DNA of 8,513 bases from a bacterium (lineage in GTDB: Bacteria > SZUA-79 > Acidulodesulfobacterales > Acidulodesulfobacteraceae): NCBI GenBank assembly GCA_021828445.1, contig JAJZJD010000045.1:1-8513 (forward strand), in the 5' to 3' direction. Both the position numbers and the translations under genes were made by a program. The notes beneath the pieces are model-generated. The model did not search any database. It saw only the letters and a list, made by a program, of their open reading frames with translations, and was not told the origin of the DNA. This document shows positions 1 through 7,002 of this stretch, one piece after another. Each line of letters starts with the position of its first letter. Position 1 is the first letter of the stretch.

Positions 1-63
1 TTTATACTATTATTCATTTAATTAATAGTTAAGATCATATAGTTTAATGTTATTAATCTAAAC

Positions 64-95
64 TTTTTGAGTATATCATATGATATACTCAAAAA
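64..95. repeat. Perfect 32-bp palindrome downstream of pepA
   Basis: Positions 64-79 and 80-95 are exact reverse complements, with the dyad axis between 79 and 80. The core reads GAGTATATC, then ATAT, then GATATACTC, flanked outside by T5 on the left and A5 on the right. As RNA it could fold into a 14-bp stem with an AUAU loop. Its polarity is wrong for an intrinsic terminator, because on both strands the T-run precedes the stem and the A-run follows it. A protein-binding dyad or cruciform-prone site is therefore at least as likely. The palindrome is directly visible; its role is unknown. Confidence 0.6.
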
Positions 96-131
96 TCAAG
101 TTATAAAATTATAATTTATAAAAAAATTTAA

Positions 132-159
132 ATAAATATATGCATATGCATATATTTAT
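132..159 (-). terminator. Perfect 28-bp palindrome, possible weak terminator of pepA
   Basis: Positions 132-145 and 146-159 are exact reverse complements around the core TGCATATGCA. On the minus strand it starts 8 nt after the pepA stop codon. It can form a 12-bp stem with an AUAU loop, and a T-rich run follows, including seven consecutive T shortly after the stem. That order (stem, then U tract) fits an intrinsic terminator for the pepA end of the operon. The stem is almost all A-U pairs, so it would be a weak one. It shares its CATATG centre with the palindrome at 64-95, so both could instead be related binding sites. Confidence 0.35.
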
Positions 160-167
160 ATTTATTA

Positions 168-1733
168 TTATAATTTATGCTGATCTAAATAATAAAGTAA
201 AGTTCTCACTCCGACCCCTGTACCGCCCTTAGGATTATAATTAAAACCCGTTTTGGTAAAAGCAGGTCCGGCTATGTCTATATGGCACCATTTAACCTTA
301 TCGGGAACGAATTCTTCCAGAAACATTCCTGCCGTAATCGCCCCGCCGTATCTGTTGCCTACGTTTTTTAAATCGGCAATCGGACTTGAAAGTTTTTCTT
401 TCATATTATCGTCGAAAGGAAGTTCCCACATTCTCTCTCCGGTAATTTGGCTTGTCGATATTATATTGAATATGAGGTCTTTATCGTTTCCCATAACTCC
501 GGAAGTGTATTCTCCAAGCGCAATTACGCAAGCTCCCGTTAAGGTAGCAAGGTCTATGATTTCGTCAACGCCTAACTCCGACGCGAAGCTTAAAGCGTCC
601 GCCAAAGTAAGCCTGCCTTCCGCATCAGTATTATCTATCTCTATAGTCTTGCCGTTTAAAGCTTTAACTATGTCGTCGGGTCTTTGAGCTCCGCCGTCGG
701 GCATATTTTCGCAAGCCGCAATAATACCGTGAACCTCTAATTCTATATCGAAATTTTTAATGTACTTCATAATACCGAGCACGGTGCAAGCCCCCGATTT
801 ATCGCTTTTCATGGTAGTCATAAAATCAGCCGGCTTCAACGAAAGTCCGCCGCTGTCGAAAGTAATGCCTTTCCCGATTAAAGCGATTTTTTTGATATTT
901 TTACTCTTAGGCTTATTTTTCGGTTTATACGTTAAATGAATAAACCTGGGCGGATTTTTAGATCCGCGCGCTACGCCGTAAAAGGCGTTCATTCCTTTTT
1001 TTACTATCTCTTTTTCGTTAAATATTTCACAGTCCATACCGCTTTCTTTAGATATTTTCGCTGCTAAGTCCGCTAAATATTCAGGGGTCACGACGTTACC
1101 CGGTTCGTTTACTATATCGCGCGCAAAATTAGCCGCGGAAGCCGTTTTTTTTCCAAAATCGAAACCTTCATCCGCAGTTTTAACATTATCCTTAGAGACT
1201 TTTAAGCCGTTAAAATGTATATTTATAACTTTGGGATATTTTTCGTCTTTATCTGTTTTTAACTTTCCTTTGTTATCTGATGCGGCAGACATATATTTTT
1301 TAAACTCGTACAAACCTAATTCCGCTCCCTCCGATATTGCCGCCGCCGAATAAAATAATCCTTTTTTTATATAGTATTCGCCGCTTAATTCAGGAATTAT
1401 TACCGTTATTTCTTCCGCCTTGTTTGCCTTAGCGGCTTTAGCGGCCGCCGAAATAAAACTTCTTAAAGAGTCGTAATTAAATTTGTTCTTTTTATCTAAT
1501 CCGTAAATTAATGAATAAACAGGTGATTCTATAAGAACGCTCTTTCCTTTTTTTGCTTTAAAATCTAAACGTTTAAGTCTTTTATAAATAAATTCTAACT
1601 TTTTAAAATTTCCCGATTTTAAAAAACTATTTTCTTCTCCCTGAAAAACTCCGAAAACAAAAATATGATTTAATTCGCCTGATTTGCTCTCGGATAAATT
1701 TTTATCGATTGAATCTGTTATTTTAAACTTCAT
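168..1733 (-). CDS. pepA: Leucyl aminopeptidase (cytosol aminopeptidase, M17 family)
   Basis: This is a two-metal M17 exopeptidase that removes N-terminal residues from peptides in the cytoplasm, normally as a hexamer, and serves peptide turnover. The C-terminal catalytic domain (about residues 190-515) is complete. Aligned to E. coli PepA with a constant +6 offset, the metal ligands are K288, D293, D311, D370 and E372, and the catalytic residues are K300 and R374. The signature NTDAEGRL is at 368-375. The N-terminal domain (1-190) is divergent and Lys-rich, as usual in this family. The length of 521 aa is slightly above the ~500 aa norm. The start is supported by AGGAGG at 1741-1746, 7 nt before the ATG. 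It lies 25 bp after acs on the same strand, so co-transcription is likely. Some PepA proteins also bind DNA in site-specific recombination; nothing here shows that role. Confidence 0.96.
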   Translation of the reverse strand: MKFKITDSIDKNLSESKSGELNHIFVFGVFQGEENSFLKSGNFKKLEFIYKRLKRLDFKAKKGKSVLIESPVYSLIYGLDKKNKFNYDSLRSFISAAAKAAKANKAEEITVIIPELSGEYYIKKGLFYSAAAISEGAELGLYEFKKYMSAASDNKGKLKTDKDEKYPKVINIHFNGLKVSKDNVKTADEGFDFGKKTASAANFARDIVNEPGNVVTPEYLADLAAKISKESGMDCEIFNEKEIVKKGMNAFYGVARGSKNPPRFIHLTYKPKNKPKSKNIKKIALIGKGITFDSGGLSLKPADFMTTMKSDKSGACTVLGIMKYIKNFDIELEVHGIIAACENMPDGGAQRPDDIVKALNGKTIEIDNTDAEGRLTLADALSFASELGVDEIIDLATLTGACVIALGEYTSGVMGNDKDLIFNIISTSQITGERMWELPFDDNMKEKLSSPIADLKNVGNRYGGAITAGMFLEEFVPDKVKWCHIDIAGPAFTKTGFNYNPKGGTGVGVRTLLYYLDQHKL

Positions 1734-1758
1734 TTTTTATCCTCCTAATTTTATTTTA

Positions 1759-3666
1759 CTAATCTTCCTCGATGGTTGATAAATCTCCTTCGCTTATGCC
1801 CATTTCCCTAGCTTTTAAAACCCTTCTCATAATTTTACCGCTTCTCGTTTTAGGAAGAGAATCGACGAACTCAATCTCGTCCGGTTTTGCAATAGGGCCA
1901 AGCGTTTTCCCGACGTTAGCTTTAATATCGTCCATAAGAGCATCGGTTTTATCTATACCGGGCTTCAACACTACGAAAGCCTTTATCGAATTGCCTTTAA
2001 CATCGTGGGGCTTACCTATTACCGCAGACTCCGCAACCGCTTCATGTGTAATTAAGGCGCTTTCTATCTCGGCTGTTCCCAACCTGTATCCCGAAACTTT
2101 AATGACGTCGTCTATTCTGCCCATAACGTAAAAATAGCCGTCTTTGTCTTTCTTTGCGGTATCTCCTGCAAGATATACGCCGTTAAATTTAGAAAAATAA
2201 GTTTCTTTATATCTGTTTTCGTCTTTATAAATAGTCCTCATCATTGAAGGCCATGGCTTTTTAATTACCAAATAACCGCCCTTGTCAGGTTCTTTGACGC
2301 TATTGCCGTTTTCGTCGAAAATATCCGCATCTATTCCAAGAAAAGGTTTTCCGCATGAACCGGGCTTTAGAGGCAAAGACGGCACAGGCGTTATAAGAAA
2401 CATACCGGATTCGGTCTGCCACCACGTATCCATAATAGGACATCTTTCTTTGCCTATGTGCTTATAATACCAGCGCCAAACCTCAGGATTTATAGGTTCG
2501 CCGACGCTTCCGAGAATTTTAAGAGAACTGAGATTATGCCTGTTCGGCCAGTTTTCCCCGAATCTCATAACGCCTCTTATAGCGGTAGGGGAAGTATAAA
2601 ATATATTTACGGCGTGTTTTTCTACTATTCTCCACCATCTGTCCGGATACGGATAATAAGGCGAACCTTCTACCATAAGCGTAGTAGCCCCGTTAATTAA
2701 AGGCCCGTAAATTATATAGGAATGTCCCGTTATCCAGCCCGGGTCGGCTGCACACCAGTAAGTGTCGGTATCGTTTATATTAAAAACGTATTTTGAAGTT
2801 ATATACGTTCCTACGGAATATCCGCCGTGAACATGCAATATGCCTTTAGGTTTTCCGGTAGTTCCCGACGTATAAAGTATAAAAAGAGGATCTTCCGCAT
2901 CAAGCTCTTCCGTTTTAAGATAAGGGTTAGCTATGGGCAGTTTCATAAGTTCGTCGTAATAAAAATCCCTCGATGTATCCATAGAAACTTCTTTGCAGGT
3001 TCTTTTTACTACGATAACGGTTTGAACGACCGGCGCTTTAGTTACAGCTTCATCGGCTATTTTTTTAAGCTCTATAACTTTGCCGCCCCTGAAAGCTCCG
3101 TCGGCTGTAATAAGCAGTTTACTCTGAGCATCTAATATTCTGTCTTTTAAAGCCATTGCCGAAAAACCTGCGTAAACTACGCTGTGTATTGCCCCAATTT
3201 TTGCGCATGCCAGCATGCTTATAGCGATTTCAGGTATGTTTGGAAGATAAATAGTAACCGTATCGCCTTTTTTTATTCCAAAACTTTTTAAGACGTTTGC
3301 AAACTTATTTACCTCTTTATATAAAGCAAAATAAGTATAAACCCTTTCCGTGCCGTCTTCGCCTTCCCATATTATAGCCAGCTTATTTTTTCTAAACGTC
3401 GTTATATGTCTGTCTAAAGCATTATAGGCTATATTGGTTTTGCCCCCCGTAAACCATTTATAAAAAGGAGGATTTGATTGGTCTAACACTTTATCCCAGT
3501 GTCTAAACCATGACAACTGCTTTGCGGTCTCGTCCCAGAATTTTTCGTTTTCTTTTATGGAATATTCATGAAGTTTTTCATAATCTTCAACATAACTGTT
3601 TTTTAATGTTTCTTTAGACGGAAAAAAGATATCCTTCTCCTGAGACAGACTGTCAAAAGTACTCAT
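1759..3666 (-). CDS. acs: Acetyl-CoA synthetase (AMP-forming acetate-CoA ligase)
   Basis: This enzyme makes acetyl-CoA from acetate, ATP and CoA through acetyl-AMP, feeding acetate into central carbon metabolism. At 635 aa it is full length for Acs (about 650). The N-terminal Acs motif region leads into the ATP loop YTSGTTGKPKG (265-275). The segment DTWWQTESG (413-421) carries W416, equivalent to Salmonella W414, which closes the small acyl pocket. T313 and V388 also match that pocket, while Salmonella V310 is Ile312 here. The hinge is D519 in GRIDD. K611 in PKTRSGKIMRR is the catalytic Lys that Pat-type acetyltransferases modify in other bacteria, so post-translational control is possible. 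The usual VSGHR reads VSGYR (524-528). The start has GGGGG (3676-3680) 9 nt upstream as its ribosome binding site. It lies 24 bp after the chemoreceptor gene and 25 bp before pepA. Propionate could be a secondary substrate. Confidence 0.96.
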   Translation of the reverse strand: MSTFDSLSQEKDIFFPSKETLKNSYVEDYEKLHEYSIKENEKFWDETAKQLSWFRHWDKVLDQSNPPFYKWFTGGKTNIAYNALDRHITTFRKNKLAIIWEGEDGTERVYTYFALYKEVNKFANVLKSFGIKKGDTVTIYLPNIPEIAISMLACAKIGAIHSVVYAGFSAMALKDRILDAQSKLLITADGAFRGGKVIELKKIADEAVTKAPVVQTVIVVKRTCKEVSMDTSRDFYYDELMKLPIANPYLKTEELDAEDPLFILYTSGTTGKPKGILHVHGGYSVGTYITSKYVFNINDTDTYWCAADPGWITGHSYIIYGPLINGATTLMVEGSPYYPYPDRWWRIVEKHAVNIFYTSPTAIRGVMRFGENWPNRHNLSSLKILGSVGEPINPEVWRWYYKHIGKERCPIMDTWWQTESGMFLITPVPSLPLKPGSCGKPFLGIDADIFDENGNSVKEPDKGGYLVIKKPWPSMMRTIYKDENRYKETYFSKFNGVYLAGDTAKKDKDGYFYVMGRIDDVIKVSGYRLGTAEIESALITHEAVAESAVIGKPHDVKGNSIKAFVVLKPGIDKTDALMDDIKANVGKTLGPIAKPDEIEFVDSLPKTRSGKIMRRVLKAREMGISEGDLSTIEED

Positions 3667-3690
3667 AAAGCAAATCCCCCATAAAGTAAA

Positions 3691-5478
3691 TTAATATTTA
3701 AATTTCTTTAATATACCGATTAATTTTTCTAGTTCTCCGTAAATGGATGCGGCTTCCTTTGCCGTATTAGAAGATTTTTCGGAATTAGACACCGACAGAG
3801 TGGAAACCGTTTCTATATTTTGGGAAATCTCGTTGGTAGCCGCAGTCTGCTCTTCCGAAGCGGCGGCTATAGAACTTATCTGGTCGGTTAAAACGACTAT
3901 ATTTTTTTCGATACTGTCTAAAGATTCTCCGGCTTTTGAAGCATAACCGACCGATAAATCTACTTCGCTCAAAGTCTTACCCATAGAAGTTTTGGTATTT
4001 TGAGTACTTTGCTGCATAGTCTGAACTTTCGCCGCAATTTCTTTTGTAGCTTTCACGGTTCTTTCCGCTAATTTTCTTACCTCGTCGGCGACGACGGCAA
4101 ACCCTCTGCCGGATTCTCCCGCTCGTGCGGCTTCTATGGCGGCATTAAGAGCAAGCAGGTTAGTCTGATCTGCTATATCGTTAATAACCGATATTATTTC
4201 CCCTATTTCAAACGAACTTTGCTCCAATCCGTTTATTAAACCTCCAAGCTGCTGTGTAAGCACTGCAACGTTTTTAATGCCGGATATCGATTTTTCTACT
4301 ATGTCGAAACCGCTTTTTGCGCTGTCCGACGCTTCTTTTGCGATTGAACTTACATTCTGCGTATTTTTCGCAATTTCTTTAATGGTCTGCGACATCTCTT
4401 CCGAAGCCGCGGCGACATGCGTCGCAAGTTCCGCCTGCTCCTGCGCTTTACCGCTTATTTCATCGACGTGTCCCTCTATAGTAGTGCTTACGTCAACTAT
4501 AGTCATCGCTTCTTCGGTAATAGATTTTACTATCTCTCTTATATCTATAATAAATTTATTAAATTCGTTAACTACCGCGGTAATTTCGTCGTAAACGGAA
4601 TTTTTATAAACTTTACACTTTTTACAGATATGCTCCCCTTTATCGCCGAATTTTTCTATCTGCTTATCCCAGCATCTAAGCTCGAGTTCAGATTCGCTTA
4701 ACATGCATTGCCTGTGGCGCTTTTCTATAATTTTAGGCTTATCGAAACAGTCCATCGGTATCAATTTGCTTAAATCGCCTTCTCCCTTGGATATATCCCT
4801 GACCCTCTTATAAAAACTAGTAATTGGCTTTATAAAAGTTTGTTTTAGCATTAAATACATCAATAATATTGCTATAAATATTAATATAATAGAAAATATA
4901 ACTACGTTACGCATAAAAATATCTGAAGATTTAACAGTATTTTTTAGGGAATAAACTAGTTCTACGCCGCCGAGAACCGTTCCCTGTTTAACGGTATGGC
5001 ACATAAGACAGTCTATGCCTCTCGACATTTTTTTTGCTACGAAAGGCACGCCGACTTTCAAATATTTCTGGCCGTTTTTTTCGTAAACTCTTATTATTTC
5101 TTTCTTTGAAGAAAGTATTTCCTTATCGAAATTAGTAACAGGCATCTCCTGCTTTAAACCCTGTCCAAATTCTTTGTTTACGGAATTGCCTCTTACTAAT
5201 TTAAAAGACTTAATTCCTTTGATTTTTCTGTATATGTCGAATAACTGGCGTCTGTCGGATTTATTTGAAATAGTGCCGTTAAGCATCATGGCGTTTAAAC
5301 TGGAAAGCATTGTCTTTGCCGTAACTACTGCATCGAAAGACGTAGTTTTTACGGACATCTTATTTTGAAAATACAATGCATAATAAGTAAGCGCAAACAA
5401 AACCACTATTGCAGAGATTATAATCAACGAAATAAGCTTGGTTTTAATAGAAGTCTTCTTAATTATAGATAAATTCAT
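3691..5478 (-). CDS. Haem-binding methyl-accepting chemotaxis protein with Cys-rich HAMP insertion
   Basis: This is an inner-membrane chemoreceptor that should signal to CheA/CheW. Order: TM1 (about 14-36); periplasmic sensor (about 37-188) with a single c-type haem motif CLMCH at 157-161; TM2 (191-211); HAMP first helix and connector (212-241, with GEGDLSKLI); a Cys-rich insertion (about 242-295, with C244, C258, C269-W, C285, C288); HAMP second helix (about 296-320); then the long cytoplasmic coiled coil, whose hairpin tip is about 434-475 (DQTNLLALNAAIEAARAGE and onward). The sensor's context (VGVPFVAKK, then CLMCH, then GGVELVYSL) resembles the DUF3365/Tll0287-like haem domains and the c-haem receptors known in Geobacter. 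No C-terminal CheR/CheB-binding pentapeptide is seen; the protein ends KKFKY. Likely inputs are redox potential or a haem ligand (inference). The start is supported by a strong G-rich ribosome binding site. acs follows after 24 bp. Confidence 0.93.
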   Translation of the reverse strand: MNLSIIKKTSIKTKLISLIIISAIVVLFALTYYALYFQNKMSVKTTSFDAVVTAKTMLSSLNAMMLNGTISNKSDRRQLFDIYRKIKGIKSFKLVRGNSVNKEFGQGLKQEMPVTNFDKEILSSKKEIIRVYEKNGQKYLKVGVPFVAKKMSRGIDCLMCHTVKQGTVLGGVELVYSLKNTVKSSDIFMRNVVIFSIILIFIAILLMYLMLKQTFIKPITSFYKRVRDISKGEGDLSKLIPMDCFDKPKIIEKRHRQCMLSESELELRCWDKQIEKFGDKGEHICKKCKVYKNSVYDEITAVVNEFNKFIIDIREIVKSITEEAMTIVDVSTTIEGHVDEISGKAQEQAELATHVAAASEEMSQTIKEIAKNTQNVSSIAKEASDSAKSGFDIVEKSISGIKNVAVLTQQLGGLINGLEQSSFEIGEIISVINDIADQTNLLALNAAIEAARAGESGRGFAVVADEVRKLAERTVKATKEIAAKVQTMQQSTQNTKTSMGKTLSEVDLSVGYASKAGESLDSIEKNIVVLTDQISSIAAASEEQTAATNEISQNIETVSTLSVSNSEKSSNTAKEAASIYGELEKLIGILKKFKY

Positions 5479-5487
5479 ACAGGCACG

Positions 5488-5498
5488 CTCCCCCCCTT
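5488..5498 (-). promoter_or_regulatory. Ribosome binding site of the chemoreceptor containing a G7 tract
   Basis: On the minus strand this reads AAGGGGGGGAG, ending 9 nt before the ATG at 5478. It contains the purine-rich Shine-Dalgarno core and fixes the start choice. The run of seven G (5490-5496) is unusual in such an AT-rich sequence and is a possible slippage site that could alter spacing and translation level. Confidence 0.6.
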
Positions 5499-5517
5499 CG
5501 GATATAACAAATTATTT

Positions 5518-5541
5518 TAAATAAAACAGCTATTTTATTTA
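5518..5541. promoter_or_regulatory. Imperfect 24-bp dyad upstream of the chemoreceptor, candidate operator
   Basis: Arms TAAATAAAA (5518-5526) and TTTTATTTA (5533-5541) are exact reverse complements around a palindromic AGCT centre, with one mismatched pair (5527/5532). It lies 40-63 bp upstream of the chemoreceptor ATG in the 127-bp spacer after the response regulator gene, which is where an operator or activator site would sit. I see no convincing -35/-10 pair and no sigma-54 -24/-12 element in the spacer, so the promoter itself is unassigned. In DNA this AT-rich, a chance dyad is a real possibility. Confidence 0.35.
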
Positions 5542-5605
5542 TTTTAATCCAATAAAAAAAAATATGTTACAATTATCTTTTAAAACAATAAATAAACTTA
5601 ATTAG

Positions 5606-6952
5606 TTAAATTTTTATACCTGCAAGCTTTCTGTAAACAGATCTTTCGCTTTCGCCTATAATATAGGCTATTTCGGCTCTAGTATGCCCTTTGGAAAGAA
5701 GATAGCTTATGTACTTTTCTTCTATTTCTTTAATAGGTATTTTTTTTTCGAACATTTCAAATTCGTCTCCGCAGTTTAAATTTTTGCCCCCGGCAATCTC
5801 AAGCTGAATAGCGGCATCCGTAATTTCTTCTTTATCTTCGGATAAAACTATAGACCTTTCTATTACGTTTTTCAGTTCCCTGACGTTTCCCGGCCAAGCA
5901 TAATCCATCAGCTTATTTAATGCCGACTGGGTAATAGGTTTAGAATAAGAGGTTTTATTTTCTTTTGTTAAAAAATAATGCGCTAAATAAGGAATGTCTT
6001 CTTTCCTTTCCCTTAAAGGAGGAAGTTCTATGGTAAAACCGCTAATCCTGTAAAACAAATCTCCCCTAAATTTTCCGTCTTCTGCCATTTTTTTTAAATT
6101 TTTATTCGTTGCCGTTATAATCCTTGTATCTATAAAAATATTTTTCGACGAACCTACTCTCCTGAAACTTTTTGTATCAATTATCCTTAAAAGTTTTGCC
6201 TGTATTATACTGCTTACTTCGCCTATCTCATCGATAAAAAGAGTTCCTTTGTCCGCATATTCAAGGAGTCCTTTTTTAAGAGCATCCGCTCCGGTAAACG
6301 AACCTCTTTCATGCCCGAAAAGCTCGGATTCGAAAAGATTCTCCGATAAATTACAGGAATCGACTATTATAAACGGTTTATCTCTCCTCGAAGAGAGCCT
6401 GTGAAGCAGGTTTGCGCTAAGTTCCTTGCCTGTTCCGGATTCCCCCGATATCAAAACGTTTAAATTAGATTTTGCCGCTACGGTAATATCGTCGATAACT
6501 TTAGCGGCGGCTTTCGATTTTCCTATAAAAAATTTTTTAAATATTTCTCTCTTAAAATACGAGGCATAATTTTTAAGCTGCAATTTTTCTATCAGTTTTT
6601 TTAAGGTTATGCTGAGTTCTTCTAAACTTAAAGGTTTAACTAAATAGTCGCATGCTCCGATTTTTAAAGCCGATACCGCCGAATCTACGCTGCCGAATGC
6701 CGTAAGAATTATCATCTCTATATCTTCCGACCTCGACTTTACCGTTTTTAACAGTTCTATGCCGGTTTTTCCAGGAAGTTTTAAATCCGATATAATAATA
6801 TTAAAAAAATCTTTTTCTAATCTGTCTATAGCTTCTTCGGCAGAATTTACGGAATCTACGTCGTAACCTTCGTTTTTTAAAAAATCGGAGAGAATTTTTC
6901 TGTAATTGATATCGTCATCGACTATAAGTATAGAAACTGAATGGTTGTCCAT
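5606..6952 (-). CDS. NtrC-family sigma-54-dependent response regulator
   Basis: This is a transcriptional activator, phosphorylated by a partner kinase, that uses ATP hydrolysis to open sigma-54 promoters. The receiver domain is 1-120, with acidic pair D12/D13, phosphoacceptor D56, T84 and K106. The AAA+ domain (about 140-375) has Walker A GESGTGKE (170-177), the sigma-54 contact loop GSFTGA (217-222, a common variant of GAFTGA), Walker B TLFIDE (237-242), candidate arginine fingers R296 and R302, and sensor II WPGNVREL (353-360). A Fis-type helix-turn-helix fills about 411-448. At 448 aa it is complete and of normal length. All activation residues are present, so it should be functional. The ribosome binding site is weak (GAAGACGG region), but the receiver alignment supports this ATG. 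It follows the histidine kinase by 50 bp, so the two form a two-component pair. Its target promoters are not evident in this window. Confidence 0.95.
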   Translation of the reverse strand: MDNHSVSILIVDDDINYRKILSDFLKNEGYDVDSVNSAEEAIDRLEKDFFNIIISDLKLPGKTGIELLKTVKSRSEDIEMIILTAFGSVDSAVSALKIGACDYLVKPLSLEELSITLKKLIEKLQLKNYASYFKREIFKKFFIGKSKAAAKVIDDITVAAKSNLNVLISGESGTGKELSANLLHRLSSRRDKPFIIVDSCNLSENLFESELFGHERGSFTGADALKKGLLEYADKGTLFIDEIGEVSSIIQAKLLRIIDTKSFRRVGSSKNIFIDTRIITATNKNLKKMAEDGKFRGDLFYRISGFTIELPPLRERKEDIPYLAHYFLTKENKTSYSKPITQSALNKLMDYAWPGNVRELKNVIERSIVLSEDKEEITDAAIQLEIAGGKNLNCGDEFEMFEKKIPIKEIEEKYISYLLSKGHTRAEIAYIIGESERSVYRKLAGIKI

Positions 6953-7002
6953 ATTAAACCGTCTTCATATTTAAAAATTTTTTTATCCCGTATTAAATTA
7001 TA

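Noticed and set aside
253..687. 144-codon open frame on the plus strand inside pepA
   Set aside because: It is antisense to the conserved catalytic core of pepA, has no recognisable motif and is explained by the codon pattern of the real gene.
5551..5575. Intrinsic terminator after the response regulator (T9 run on the minus strand)
   Set aside because: No stable stem precedes the T run; local pairing is only short A-T stretches.
5479..5605. Sigma-54 (-24/-12) promoter for the chemoreceptor, expected from the neighbouring NtrC-type regulator
   Set aside because: No GG-N10-GC arrangement near TGGCAC...TTGC was found on the minus strand here or in the rho-kinase spacer.
6954..6968. Four-codon leader frame (M-K-T-V) ending one base before the response regulator ATG
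   Set aside because: It has no ribosome binding site and is short enough to occur by chance; the TAA-T-ATG arrangement alone is weak evidence for translational coupling.
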